NCBI RefSeq assembly: GCF_003570725.1
Contig: NZ_QWVS01000059.1
Coordinates: 25,328-89,327, forward strand
DNA length: 64,000 nt
Direction of reading: 5' to 3'
Origin: Peribacillus asahii
GTDB taxonomy: Bacteria; Bacillota; Bacilli; Bacillales; DSM-1321
Part shown: positions 51,170 to 60,135 of the stretch, one piece after another
Numbering within the stretch: the first letter of the stretch is position 1
Layout: each line of letters starts with the position of its first letter
Made by a program: the position numbers and the translations under genes
Notes under the pieces: generated by a model
What the model saw: the letters and a program-made list of their open reading frames with translations, nothing else
Database searches by the model: none
Told to the model about the DNA's origin: nothing

Positions 51170-51706
51170 TTGAAAGAGATTTTGCTTATTTTATTGTTAC
51201 AACTGGTATATGTTCCACTCTTTACACTAAGGACTATTTTTCTCGTCAAAAATATCACAGCTCTTGCAGCAATATTAGGTATTGTAGAGATGTTGATTTA
51301 TGTCTTCGGACTATCACTTGTTTTTAGCGGGGATCAAAGCTTTGCGGCTATGGTGGTCTATGCTCTAGGTTTTGGAATTGGCATTATATTTGGAACAAAA
51401 ATTGAGAAGAAGTTGGCAATTGGTTATATTATTGTCACCGTAAATACCCAAACGAAAAATAGTGAATTAGTTGATACATTAAGGGGAAGCGGTTTTGGAG
51501 TTACTCTTTATACCGGGGAAGGAAGAGACAGCAGCCGGCATCGAATGGAGATTTTAACTAAACGAAATCGTGAAGAAGAACTACTAGCAATTATTGAAAA
51601 GTTTGAACCGAAAGCCTTCATTATTTCTTATGAACCCCGACAATTCAAAGGTGGCTTTTTACTAGAACGGATGAAGAAAAATGCCCGAAAGAATTCGTCT
51701 TTCTAA
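51170..51706 (+). CDS. yebE: DUF2179 membrane protein (YebE-like)
   Basis: A 178-residue protein with three N-terminal spans (residues 4-20, 28-50, 60-78) and a C-terminal cytoplasmic DUF2179 domain (about 85-170: GYIIVTVNTQTKNSELVDTL, then RGSGFGVTLYTGEGRDSSRH), a small alpha/beta domain of the ACT-like/PII-like class found in YitT and YebE proteins. TTG start with AGGTG 6 bases upstream. It is monocistronic; the hairpin after it at 51708-51741 lacks a T-run. Function unknown; a sensor of a small ligand is inferred. Confidence 0.75.
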   Translation: MKEILLILLLQLVYVPLFTLRTIFLVKNITALAAILGIVEMLIYVFGLSLVFSGDQSFAAMVVYALGFGIGIIFGTKIEKKLAIGYIIVTVNTQTKNSELVDTLRGSGFGVTLYTGEGRDSSRHRMEILTKRNREEELLAIIEKFEPKAFIISYEPRQFKGGFLLERMKKNARKNSSF

Positions 51707-51707
51707 A

Positions 51708-52041
51708 AAAGCGCAGGCTCATCGAAGAGCTTGCGCTAGAAACCGAAATATGTGGGAAATTTTACACCCCCTTCCTACATTTCAAAAAAAGAGAACCTTA
51801 ATATAAGAACTTCCTCCTTCTTACATAAAGGTTACTTCTGGATAAATCATCAATAGTCCTCCGACAAGTTCAAGAATTCTCTCCAACCAGTTAAGCTAAA
51901 TATTATTAGTCATTACACTTGTTAACCCATTCAAAGATTCTTTAAAAGAAAGGGATAGCATTGCTCCCTTTATCCAAACTAAATAAAAGACGAAGTCAGC
52001 GTCTTTAGACTGATTTACGACACTTACATTTATATTGTGAG
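51708..52041. other. Gene-free spacer with a hairpin and a TRAP-permease tail remnant
   Basis: A hairpin GCGCAGGCTC..GAGCTTGCGC lies at 51713-51736. On the minus strand 51821-51895 encodes LNWLERILELVGGLLMIYPE then VTFM and a stop, resembling the last span of TRAP-transporter large permeases (LERILxIIGGLLLIYP); an upstream in-frame stop shows it is only a remnant. Confidence 0.4.
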
Positions 52042-52050
52042 GTGATATCA

Positions 52051-52929
52051 ATGAAATTTGCATGGCTTACAGCAATCTTACTATTCATTCAACCAGCACA
52101 TCCTTCAAACGATTTATTAATTACCCATCAAGGACAAACAATTGCTCATGTCTCCCGTTCAGATTTTACGACTGCTTTACCGGATACACCAATGGTAGAC
52201 AGAGATAAATACAACCAACTGATTGAAGAAATAGACAAACAAGTATATAAGGCGCCTGTAGAATCCAAGATTGACAATGCAGGAAACATTATCCCAGGGA
52301 AACCAGGTTATAAATTATACAAAAAAATATTTGAGGAGAAATTTTATACCTCTTTTTTCAGTAGTGGACCAGCCAATATAGAGGTGCCTTTGCTCCCTAT
52401 TCATCCAAGAGTAGACAGCGAGCTGCTTGCTAACATTCGTGTAAAAAAAATTGGTCAATACGTGACTTACTTTAACAGCGCGAATAAAAATCGTACACAA
52501 AATATCTCACTGGCTACAGAAGCTATTAATAATCATGTCGTTTTCCCTGGAGAGATATTTTCATTTAACAAAGTCGTTGGTAAACGAACCGCAGAAAGAG
52601 GCTATTTATCGGCTCGCGTTATCGTCAAAGGAGAGTTTTCAGAAGGGATTGGAGGGGGGATTTGTCAAGTATCCTCCACTTTGTTTAATGCTATTGACCG
52701 CACAGGGATGCAGATTATGGAGCGTTATTCTCATAGTAGACGTGTTCCTTATGTTCCACCTGGTCGCGATGCTACAGTCAGTTGGTATGGTCCTGATTTT
52801 AGCTTTAAAAATAATTATAACCAACCGATTTTAATCCGAGCTATAAGATACGGAGGTCAAGTAATCATTACGATTTATTCCTCAGATGACATTAATTATA
52901 AGGCAAGAAACATTCCTCAAGCTTCCTAA
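52051..52929 (+). CDS. Exported VanW-family protein
   Basis: About 292 residues: a signal peptide (residues 1-20), a lysine-rich linker, then a VanW domain (about 130-285). Visible VanW segments are VFPGEIFSFNKVVGKRTAER, GGGICQVSSTLFNAIDRTGM and SRRVPYVPPGRDATVSWYG. VanW domains are found in cell-wall and glycopeptide-resistance contexts; the biochemical role is unknown. I start it at the ATG at 52051 with GAGGTG upstream, not the GTG at 52042 inside the ribosome site. It resembles B. subtilis YoaR-type proteins. Confidence 0.8.
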   Translation: MKFAWLTAILLFIQPAHPSNDLLITHQGQTIAHVSRSDFTTALPDTPMVDRDKYNQLIEEIDKQVYKAPVESKIDNAGNIIPGKPGYKLYKKIFEEKFYTSFFSSGPANIEVPLLPIHPRVDSELLANIRVKKIGQYVTYFNSANKNRTQNISLATEAINNHVVFPGEIFSFNKVVGKRTAERGYLSARVIVKGEFSEGIGGGICQVSSTLFNAIDRTGMQIMERYSHSRRVPYVPPGRDATVSWYGPDFSFKNNYNQPILIRAIRYGGQVIITIYSSDDINYKARNIPQAS

Positions 52930-53017
52930 CAATTATCTAAAGAAGTAGGCTGTTCGAGTGTTAATACTTGTGAATAGCTATCATAAGAAGCAACTTTGGC
53001 GGATAAGCCGTTCAAAG

Positions 53018-53067
53018 ATGATTAAATTGGGCAAGAGAAGTTATCCATAAACTCCCCTTGCCCAAAA
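53018..53067 (-). terminator. Terminator of cysJI
   Basis: TTGGGCAAGGGGAGT with ACTTCTCTTGCCCAA (one wobble), then TTTAATC on the minus strand. It lies after copy 3 of the 9-mer module. Confidence 0.6.
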
Positions 53068-53079
53068 GTACTCACCCTT

Positions 53080-53133
53080 CTATCCACAAACTTATACACA
53101 CATTATCCACAACTTTTTATGTCACTGTGACTT
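53080..53133 (-). repeat. Triple 9-mer plus palindrome module, copy 3
   Basis: 9-mers at 53080 (CTATCCACA), 53092 (TTATACACA) and 53103 (TTATCCACA, a perfect DnaA box), spaced 12 and 11 bp, then 9 bp, then GTCACTGTGAC (53121-53131). It lies between the cysI stop codon and the cysJI terminator. Confidence 0.8.
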
Positions 53134-53185
53134 TTCGGTAAAAAAAGAGACAGGAATCATTCCCTGCCTCTCGTACATCTCTTCA

Positions 53186-54904
53186 TTAATCGTGGAAATT
53201 CGTACCATCTGTCGTTGCTTTAATAATACCTGCGCGAATAACAAAGTCACCGAAGTGCTCTCCTTCTTGACGCTCTTTCGCATAACGAGGAAGGAGCACG
53301 CGTAGTTCATTTAAAATTTCTTCTTCACCAATGTTTTCGCGATACATTTTACTTAAACGGCTACCATCAAAAGCTGCACCAAGATACATATTGTATTTGC
53401 CTGGTGCTTTACCGATAAAGCCGATTTCACCTAGAGCATGACGTGCACATCCGTTCGGGCATCCTGTCATACGAATCGTGATTTCTTCATCGCGAAGACC
53501 ATTTTCATCCACGATTTCTTCAATCTTATCAATCAATCTTGGTAAATAACGCTCCGCTTCCGCCATCGCTAAACCGCATGTTGGTAAAGCCACACAAGCT
53601 ATAGAGCTGCGGCGTAATGCTGAATAGTGTTTTCCGTCTGTTAATCCGTATTTTTCAACTAATTCGTTGATTTGCTTCTTTTTCTGACTGGATACATTTC
53701 CAATGATTAAGTTTTGATTACTTGTTAAACGGAAATCCCCTTTATGAATCTTAGCAATTTCACGTAAACCAGTTTTTAACTTGTAATCATCAAAATCGGC
53801 AATACGGCCACCTTCAATGAACAATGTTAAATGCCATTTTCCTTGGATACCTTTCACCCAGCCATAACGATCGCCATTACGTTCAAAATGATAAGGCTTC
53901 GCTTCATCCAAGCTCCAGCCAAGACGGTGCTCTAGCTCATCTTTGACTGTTTGTAGACCAAGGCGGTCCACTGTATACTTGAAGCGAGCATTTTTACGAA
54001 CAGAACGGTTTCCGTAATCACGCTGAATCGTAATCACTTTCTCTGCTACATCGTAAAGTTGATCTGGCTTACAGAAACCAATTACTTTAGAAAGCTGTGG
54101 ATATGTTGCTTTATCACCATGAGTCATACCCATACCGCCGCCGATTGCTACGTTAAAGCCGACAAGCTTTCCATCTTCAACAATAGCAATGAAGCCAAGA
54201 TCCTGTGAAAAGACATCTACGTCATTGGATGGAGGAACGGCAATCCCGATTTTAAACTTTCTCGGCAAGTAAAGCGGTCCGTACATTGGCTCGACTTCTT
54301 CTACTTCCGGTGTGCCAGCTACTTTTTCTTCATCAAGCCAAATTTCATGATAAGCTCTTGTCCGCGGCAATAAATCATCACTCAATTTTTTAGACCATTC
54401 ATATACTTCTGCATGGATTTCAGATTGATATGGATTTGAAGCACACATCACGTTTCGGTTCACATCGCCGCATGCTGCAATTGTATCTAAAAGAGCCGCA
54501 TTGATTTCCTGAATTGTTTTCTTCATATTCCATTTTAAAATTCCATGCATTTGGAATGTTTCTCGTGTAGTCAATTTCAACGTGCCGTTACCGTATTTAT
54601 CGGCAAGCTCATCCATAACAAGCCATTGAGCCGGTGTAGACACACCACCTGCCATACGAACACGCAGCATGAATTGATACGCTGGTTCAAGTTTTTGCTT
54701 TTGACGCTCATTACGAAGATCACGATCATCCTGTAAGTAACTGCCATGGTGTTTCATCAAGCGGTTATCATCTTCAGGAATTCCGGCGCTAAGTCGATCC
54801 AACATTTGTTCTTTCAGTGTACCGCGCAAATAGTTACTTCTCTCTTTAATGCCTTCTACATCACTTGGCGGTCCCTCGGGCGCTTTTAAAATTTGGTTCA
54901 CCAT
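53186..54904 (-). CDS. cysI: Sulfite reductase (NADPH) hemoprotein beta subunit
   Basis: 572 residues. The siroheme-[4Fe-4S] cysteines are visible as [19 protein letters not shown] and [19 protein letters not shown], i.e. C-x5-C and C-x3-C. Both ferredoxin-like half-domains ([20 protein letters not shown] and the N-terminal [20 protein letters not shown]) are present. CysI reduces sulfite to sulfide by six electrons using electrons from CysJ. AAAGGAG precedes the ATG. It follows cysJ by about 27 bases, a single operon as in B. subtilis. Confidence 0.94.
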   Translation of the reverse strand: MVNQILKAPEGPPSDVEGIKERSNYLRGTLKEQMLDRLSAGIPEDDNRLMKHHGSYLQDDRDLRNERQKQKLEPAYQFMLRVRMAGGVSTPAQWLVMDELADKYGNGTLKLTTRETFQMHGILKWNMKKTIQEINAALLDTIAACGDVNRNVMCASNPYQSEIHAEVYEWSKKLSDDLLPRTRAYHEIWLDEEKVAGTPEVEEVEPMYGPLYLPRKFKIGIAVPPSNDVDVFSQDLGFIAIVEDGKLVGFNVAIGGGMGMTHGDKATYPQLSKVIGFCKPDQLYDVAEKVITIQRDYGNRSVRKNARFKYTVDRLGLQTVKDELEHRLGWSLDEAKPYHFERNGDRYGWVKGIQGKWHLTLFIEGGRIADFDDYKLKTGLREIAKIHKGDFRLTSNQNLIIGNVSSQKKKQINELVEKYGLTDGKHYSALRRSSIACVALPTCGLAMAEAERYLPRLIDKIEEIVDENGLRDEEITIRMTGCPNGCARHALGEIGFIGKAPGKYNMYLGAAFDGSRLSKMYRENIGEEEILNELRVLLPRYAKERQEGEHFGDFVIRAGIIKATTDGTNFHD

Positions 54905-54931
54905 CTAGAAAAAACTCCTTTCAATAAACAA

Positions 54932-56740
54932 TCAATATACATCGCGTTGATAACGTTTTTGTTGTTGCATATCCGTTAAATATTGTACAGCTTCTTCACG
55001 GCTCATGCCGCCTTCTTTTTCAATAATCTCAAGTAAAGTGTTATGGACATCGTGTGCCATGTTTTTCTCATCTCCGCAAATGTAAACAACTGCTCCTTCT
55101 TGAAGCCATTCAAACACTTCTTTACTATGTTCAAGCAGGCGGTGCTGTACATACACTTTTTCATCCGTATCACGCGAAAACGCAACATCCATTTTTGTCA
55201 ATACACCATCTTGCAGCCATTTTTGCCATTCTGTTTGGTAAAGGAAATCTGTTACGAAATGCTGATCTCCGAAGAACATCCATGATTTCCCCTCAGCACC
55301 AATCTCTTCACGCTCCTGCATAAAGGATCTAAACGGTGCAACACCTGTTCCTGGTCCAATCATAATAACTGGCGTATCTGGGTTTGCTGGTAGCTTAAAG
55401 TTTTGATTATGCTGAACATAGATTGGCAGAGTATCTCCTGGTTGCAAACGTTCTGCACATAAAATTGAGCAAACACCATTTCGTTCACGTCCATGTGCCT
55501 CGTAACGAACCGCACCAATCGTTAAGTGCACTTCATCTGGATTCGCAGCTAAGCTGCTCGAAATAGAATACAGACGAGCTGGAATTTTTCGAAGAATCGA
55601 GATAAATTTCTGTGCAGGTATACCTGATAGACTAAAATCTCGAATAACATCAAGTAAATCGCGTCCTTCAAGATACGCTTTTACTTTTTCTTCATTTCCT
55701 GGTGATACAAGCTCAAGTAACTCTTCACTTGCTGAAATCTCGGCTACCTGCCCAAGAAGCGGTTTTGTTAGAACAGTAATTTCAAAGTAAGAAGTAAGTG
55801 CATCTTTAAGCGAACGGACCTCTCCTTGTTTATTAACCGTTACTTTTTCTTCCGGATCCCATTTCATTTCCCCAATAAGTGCTTCTACAAGAGCTGGATC
55901 ATTTTCCGGATACACACCAAGGGTATCTCCCGGTTCAAATGTAAGCCCAGATCCTTCAAGTGATAATTCAAGATGACGTGTTTCTTTATTCGAGCCACGG
56001 CCATTTAAATTAATATTTTCAAGTACTTCCGCTTTGAACGGATTTGTTCGAGAGTAGACCGATTCACCTGTTGGAGCTGCTGCTGCCTCAACAGGAGCAG
56101 CACTTCCGCCTTGCGCTTCACTTAGGCTGACCAAAACTCCCTCAAGCCATTCCGCTGCCGGCTCATCGTAGTCAAGATCGCAATCAAAACGTGGGTAAAG
56201 TCGTGTACCACCAAGCTCCGCTAAGCGTTGATCAAAATCTTTTCCTGTTTGACAAAATAATTCATAAGAACTATCTCCAAGAGCCAAAACAGAAAAGTTA
56301 AGATTGTCGAGCTTTGGAGCACGTTTACTATATAAAAATTCATGGAAAGAGATCGCGTTATCTGGCGGTTCTCCTTCTCCATGTGTACTTGCGACAATTA
56401 GAAGATTTTGAATCTTCTTCAAGTTATTCGGCTTAAAATCACTCATCGCTGAGACAGTTACTTGGAAGCCGCTCTCTGTAAGTGTCTTGCCCGCATTTTT
56501 CGCAAGTCCCTGCGCGTTTCCACTTTGCGAACCATAAAGAATGGTCACTTCTTTAGAAATTGCCGGAGCGGCACTTTGAGCTTTGGCCTCTTCTACCGGT
56601 GCTGCAACTGTTCCTGGAACAGAAGCAGCCATATAACCGCTCAACCAATTTTTTTGTGTTTCTGTCAAAGTTGGCAGAAGACGGTTAAGGAGCTCCGCCT
56701 GCTCCTGATTAAACGGACTGTTCATTACCTGAATTTGCAA
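54932..56740 (-). CDS. cysJ: Sulfite reductase (NADPH) flavoprotein alpha subunit
   Basis: About 602 residues. A flavodoxin domain (about 55-200, VTILYGSQSGNAQGLAKNAG and the FMN loop STHGEGEPPDNAISF) is followed by a connecting FAD domain (RLYSISSSLAANPDEVHLTI) and a C-terminal NADPH-binding domain (VIMIGPGTGVAPFRSFMQER; MFFGDQHFVTDFLYQ). It passes NADPH electrons to CysI. The TTG at 56740 with GAGGTGG 6 bases upstream gives an N-terminus like B. subtilis CysJ (MQxQVMNSPF); the longer frame to 56803 is not used. Confidence 0.93.
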   Translation of the reverse strand: MQIQVMNSPFNQEQAELLNRLLPTLTETQKNWLSGYMAASVPGTVAAPVEEAKAQSAAPAISKEVTILYGSQSGNAQGLAKNAGKTLTESGFQVTVSAMSDFKPNNLKKIQNLLIVASTHGEGEPPDNAISFHEFLYSKRAPKLDNLNFSVLALGDSSYELFCQTGKDFDQRLAELGGTRLYPRFDCDLDYDEPAAEWLEGVLVSLSEAQGGSAAPVEAAAAPTGESVYSRTNPFKAEVLENINLNGRGSNKETRHLELSLEGSGLTFEPGDTLGVYPENDPALVEALIGEMKWDPEEKVTVNKQGEVRSLKDALTSYFEITVLTKPLLGQVAEISASEELLELVSPGNEEKVKAYLEGRDLLDVIRDFSLSGIPAQKFISILRKIPARLYSISSSLAANPDEVHLTIGAVRYEAHGRERNGVCSILCAERLQPGDTLPIYVQHNQNFKLPANPDTPVIMIGPGTGVAPFRSFMQEREEIGAEGKSWMFFGDQHFVTDFLYQTEWQKWLQDGVLTKMDVAFSRDTDEKVYVQHRLLEHSKEVFEWLQEGAVVYICGDEKNMAHDVHNTLLEIIEKEGGMSREEAVQYLTDMQQQKRYQRDVY

Positions 56741-57076
56741 CGATATCCACCTCACAAAAGAATATATGCTTTTAGTACGTTGTTTACTGACTAGTTTTAA
56801 CAAAATTCGACATTAACCTTCCAGTAAAAAATACTTACTATCATTTCCTTAATATACCAACATAATCTTTATAGGATAAGTCGGTTTTAGTGTTATATAA
56901 ATCATTATAGCATTCTTATATAACGTTTCCTAATTAATTTTTTCTTTCAGTTGCCCTCCCAGCTAAAACGCTTCCTAAAAAAATCCTAATTGAAGTTTAC
57001 AGCAAGATAAGGGATTAGTAAAATATATATAAATTATTGTAACTATTAAGATTATTAATAATAAGGTGGGTTTCTT
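56741..57076. promoter_or_regulatory. cysL-cysJI divergent regulatory region
   Basis: 336 bases between the two divergent starts. GTTATATAA (56892-56900) and TTATATAAC (56916-56924) form a perfect 9-bp inverted repeat with 15-base spacing, a shape typical of LysR operators. AT-rich elsewhere. CysL is known in B. subtilis to activate cysJI and repress itself. Confidence 0.55.
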
Positions 57077-57982
57077 GTGTATTATGATGCATTAAAAACA
57101 TTTGTAACTCTTGTAGAAGTTAAAAATTTCACCAAAACAGCTGAAACCCTTCGCATGTCGCAACCAAGTGTCAGCTTACACATTAAAAATCTTGAAAAAG
57201 AATTTCAAACTAAATTATTTCTACGTTCTCCGAAATTGTTAAAAATCACCCCAACTGGTGAAATTTTATACGATCGTGCTAAGCAAATCATCACAATTTA
57301 CGAGCAGACTAAGCAAGACATTCTTGAACAGCATAACTCCATCAAAGGAGAATTAAAAATAGGAGCCAGTTTTACAATCGGTGAATATATATTGCCTTCC
57401 TTACTTTTTGACCTTCAAAAAAGTTATCCTGAGCTTGAACTTCATGTTGTTATTGGAAATACAAGAGAAATCATTCAATTTGTTCGCTTGTATCAAGTAG
57501 ATATTGGTTTGATTGAGGGCCAAACGAATGAAAAGGAGCTTTCCGTACACGCTTTTATGCAAGATGAACTCTTTATTGTTTCCTCTAACAATCATAAGCT
57601 CGCTTGTAAAGACGAAGTTACAGTAGCTGATCTTCAAAATCAAGCATGGATAACAAGAGAAGTTGGGTCAGGGACACGTGAATATCTGAACCATGTCATT
57701 CGTTCAAATGGGTTGAAAGTTAAATCACTCCTTACAATAAGCAGCAATCAGGGAATTAAAGAAACGCTTATGAATGGCATGGGCCTCTCTCTCTTATCCC
57801 ATAGTGTCATTGAAAAAGACGTACAACATAGGAATCTCTCTATTATTCAATTGAAAAATCAATCCTTCACTAGAACGCTTTCCTATGTGTATTCTCCTAT
57901 CATGCAAGATAAAAAAAATGTTAGGTTATTTATCAATGCTTTAAATAATAAATGGCCTTATAAAGCCCAATCAACAAAATAA
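57077..57982 (+). CDS. cysL: LysR-type activator CysL
   Basis: A 301-residue LysR regulator with N-terminal HTH (VKNFTKTAETLRMSQPSVSL) and effector domain. IKGELKIGASFTIGEYILPS closely matches CysL of B. subtilis. GTG start with AAGGTGG upstream. Divergent from cysJI, which CysL is known to activate. The terminator at 58065 ends it. Confidence 0.88.
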   Translation: MYYDALKTFVTLVEVKNFTKTAETLRMSQPSVSLHIKNLEKEFQTKLFLRSPKLLKITPTGEILYDRAKQIITIYEQTKQDILEQHNSIKGELKIGASFTIGEYILPSLLFDLQKSYPELELHVVIGNTREIIQFVRLYQVDIGLIEGQTNEKELSVHAFMQDELFIVSSNNHKLACKDEVTVADLQNQAWITREVGSGTREYLNHVIRSNGLKVKSLLTISSNQGIKETLMNGMGLSLLSHSVIEKDVQHRNLSIIQLKNQSFTRTLSYVYSPIMQDKKNVRLFINALNNKWPYKAQSTK

Positions 57983-58064
57983 ATTTAAACAGCATTATTA
58001 ATCATATGATTTTGAACTCATTTTAGCCAAAACCAACAACGTCATATAATCAATAACGCCTTAT

Positions 58065-58104
58065 GAAAAGCAGCCAATGAACATCATTAGCTGCTTTTCT
58101 CTTT
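58065..58104 (+). terminator. Terminator of cysL
   Basis: A 10-bp stem GAAAAGCAGC with GCTGCTTTTC, then TCTTTC. Confidence 0.7.
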
Positions 58105-58159
58105 CAATGGACTATTCGAATGTCTTCTTTCCTAAATGAAGTACCCTTTTAATCTATAA

Positions 58160-58834
58160 CTACATTCCGCCCAGTCCAGCAAGCATACCGCTGATAACCG
58201 CCAGTCCAATTTGAAAAAGGAAAAACATAATGGCAACCGTCCGAGAAAGCCATTTAGATAAATGAGCTACCTTGTTCAAACCAATTCCAGTCAAAATAAG
58301 ACTCCAAATCGTAAACACTTCGATAGCTCCTAATACGTAGGACTCTGAATTAAGCAGCCCTGCCAAACTCGTTATGTAAATTTCAGGATTTCCCCCTATA
58401 AGAAAACGAACAATTCCATTAAGTAATACACCAATAGCCGCTATAAAACAAATATATGTATTCATCGAAAAAAGCTGTTTAAACGTAACATCCGATTGAG
58501 CAATCTTCGCAATAATTAAGATAATTACACTATTAATTAAAGAAGAGATAATAGGTGTAAATAGTCCAATTACAATACCTACTACAATCGTAAAAATCTT
58601 CATTAATGCTTGTCCTTCTGCTGGTATATCCTCACCAATAAGACTAGCTGTGTCCATCGCCATCATCGTCAAAGCGGTTCCAACTGTAAACATCGCTGTT
58701 ATAATCAGCATAGCCAGCCAAATTTTTGGATATTGCCTGATTCTCCCCAATTGCTCTCCGGGGCTTCCAATCATTCCAAATAAGGAGGGCTTCAACTGTG
58801 CCCCCTTATTCACATTTTCCAATCTCTCCTCCAT
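58160..58834 (-). CDS. Yip1-family membrane protein
   Basis: About 224 residues. A soluble N-terminus (residues 1-40, with FGMIGSPGEQLGRIRQYPK) is followed by five spans typical of the Yip1/YIP domain (LAMLIITAMFTVGTALTMMA; IKIFTIVVGIVIGLFTPIIS-like; CFIAAIGVLLNGIVRFLIGG). Bacterial Yip1 proteins have no settled function. ATG at 58834 with AAAGGAG upstream; an earlier frame to 58885 has no ribosome site. Downstream is the cysL terminator. Confidence 0.7.
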   Translation of the reverse strand: MEERLENVNKGAQLKPSLFGMIGSPGEQLGRIRQYPKIWLAMLIITAMFTVGTALTMMAMDTASLIGEDIPAEGQALMKIFTIVVGIVIGLFTPIISSLINSVIILIIAKIAQSDVTFKQLFSMNTYICFIAAIGVLLNGIVRFLIGGNPEIYITSLAGLLNSESYVLGAIEVFTIWSLILTGIGLNKVAHLSKWLSRTVAIMFFLFQIGLAVISGMLAGLGGM

Positions 58835-58938
58835 ATCGAACACTCCTTTATTAACTAGCTTCCTAATTTTATACGAATCTGGCATAAAAAGGTTTCGTCT
58901 TTTTGCTCTTATTGTGTCAATCCTTAGTATTCATAACA

Positions 58939-58993
58939 GAAGAGGTTCGCTCAAAAAGTCCATTCATCATGTCCTCTTAGAGTGAACCTCTTC
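58939..58993. other. Long hairpin between the Yip1 and small-protein genes
   Basis: GAAGAGGTTCGCTC (58939-58952) pairs with GAGTGAACCTCTTC (58980-58993) with one wobble, 27-base loop. No T-run, so it may shape mRNA rather than terminate. Confidence 0.5.
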
Positions 58994-59010
58994 TTTGAAT
59001 TCCCTATATG

Positions 59011-59156
59011 AAGTGAAACTTCCATCAGTAGAAATTTACCTTCATCCCCACCGATGGTTAATCACTTTCCACGGGCAGTTGTCACCTAACTATCTTCTTT
59101 GTTTCCTCATAGGCTTGAGGTGGCAGGCTTACCGTCCGTGAAGTGCGGGATAAAAT
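59011..59156 (+). repeat. Dispersed hairpin element, copy C (full length)
   Basis: AAGTGAAACTTCCATCAG at the start, CCACGGGCAGTTGTCACC in the centre, and CGTGAAGTGCGGGATAAAA at the end. The central hairpin is preserved although its arms differ from copy B, as expected if the structure rather than the sequence is selected. Confidence 0.8.
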
Positions 59157-59189
59157 CACATGCAAAATCCTTCAACTTCATAACGAGGA

Positions 59190-59360
59190 CTATATTGAGT
59201 TCCCTCTCCCTTCTCTACCTTGTTTAGAGTTACGATTTGCCCCTTTCATTGGATCTTCTCCAGCAGCAAATTCAACCGTATAGTCCGCTTCCTCAATGTT
59301 TTTCTTCGGTGTTTTACTATATTTCTCTACAGCGTTTCTTTCAGCTTTTCGCTTAACCAT
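59190..59360 (-). CDS. Small basic protein (56 aa)
   Basis: A 56-residue gene with AAAGGGG 9 bases before the ATG. The product is hydrophilic and Lys/Arg-rich (MVKRKAERNAVEKYSKTPK; GANRNSKQGREGRGNSI) with an acidic centre (EEADYTVEFAAGEDPM). Composition is like small sporulation or acid-soluble spore proteins, but no known family signature is visible. It lies next to the spo0E-type gene, on the same strand. Confidence 0.6.
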   Translation of the reverse strand: MVKRKAERNAVEKYSKTPKKNIEEADYTVEFAAGEDPMKGANRNSKQGREGRGNSI

Positions 59361-59479
59361 CTAATCAATCCCCTTTCTGATGTAATGAATACATCAATAG
59401 TTTCTCCACTCCGTCCTAGAATATGAATCATTTCTCAATTCATACAAGAGGTGATATTTATACATATATAGGCTTGCCA

Positions 59480-59514
59480 TAAAAAAACCCTTCCTTGTCA
59501 AAACTCAAAGGAAG
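59480..59514 (-). terminator. Terminator after the Spo0E-type gene
   Basis: CTTCCTTTG with CAAGGAAG, then GGTTTTTTTATG on the minus strand. Confidence 0.75.
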
Positions 59515-59562
59515 AGTAAAATGATAAAACCATCAAGTATCTAAAAAAATTAAGTTCTCTAA

Positions 59563-59760
59563 CTAACCTTTATCAATGTAAAAAAATAATTGCTCCCTAT
59601 TATTAGGTTTGTATAAATCATTCAATAAATTATCTAATCTATGACTGAGTTCTATTGTATCAGGGTGTGTTAAGCCAAATCCTAGTCCAGTTAGTACCAT
59701 ATTTTTTCTTGTTACTTCAATCTCTTCTATTAGTTCTCTATTTGATAATTCCCCAATCAT
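59563..59760 (-). CDS. Spo0E-family aspartyl-phosphate phosphatase
   Basis: A 65-residue two-helix protein with the Spo0E signature SHRLDNLLN (SxxLD) at residues 39-47, preceded by LIEEIEVTRKNMVLTG. Such proteins dephosphorylate Spo0A~P and modulate entry into sporulation. ATG at 59760 with GGGGTG upstream. Downstream (minus) is a terminator, then the small basic protein gene. Exact target (Spo0A) is inferred from the family. Confidence 0.85.
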   Translation of the reverse strand: MIGELSNRELIEEIEVTRKNMVLTGLGFGLTHPDTIELSHRLDNLLNDLYKPNNREQLFFYIDKG

Positions 59761-60135
59761 AGTACACCCCGCCCTTATAAATTATATAAACCATTACTTT
59801 ATGTAAAGTTGATTATTTTTACCATTTTTAAACATTATATACGAAAAACAAAGTAATTTGAAAGAATTTCTATATAAACGATAGTAAAAATTCCAAATAT
59901 TTAGAAAACAAGGATGGTTTTCAGTGATAGAAAGACTATACTCCATTTTGATTGAACGATAGCTATTCGTTAAAGCACCTAATTACACAACAAAAAACCC
60001 TGCATATTTAATACAGGGTTTTTGCTCAAAACTCTATTCACGCTGCAACGATTATTTATAGTACTTCCACAGCCAAATTCTAACCGAGTGACTAACCATC
60101 AGTAAAGAATGGGAAAAACCTTTACTACTAGAAGT
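59761..60135. other. Gene-free spacer
   Basis: A bidirectional terminator lies at 59994-60023 (AAAAACCCTG with CAGGGTTTTT), serving the organosulfur operon on the minus strand. Otherwise AT-rich; no gene or further structure seen. Confidence 0.6.

Noticed and set aside
53122..53310. Frame ending in the GTCACTGTGAC palindrome within cysI
   Set aside because: It lies inside cysI on the same strand but in another frame; cysI is a full-length, well supported gene.
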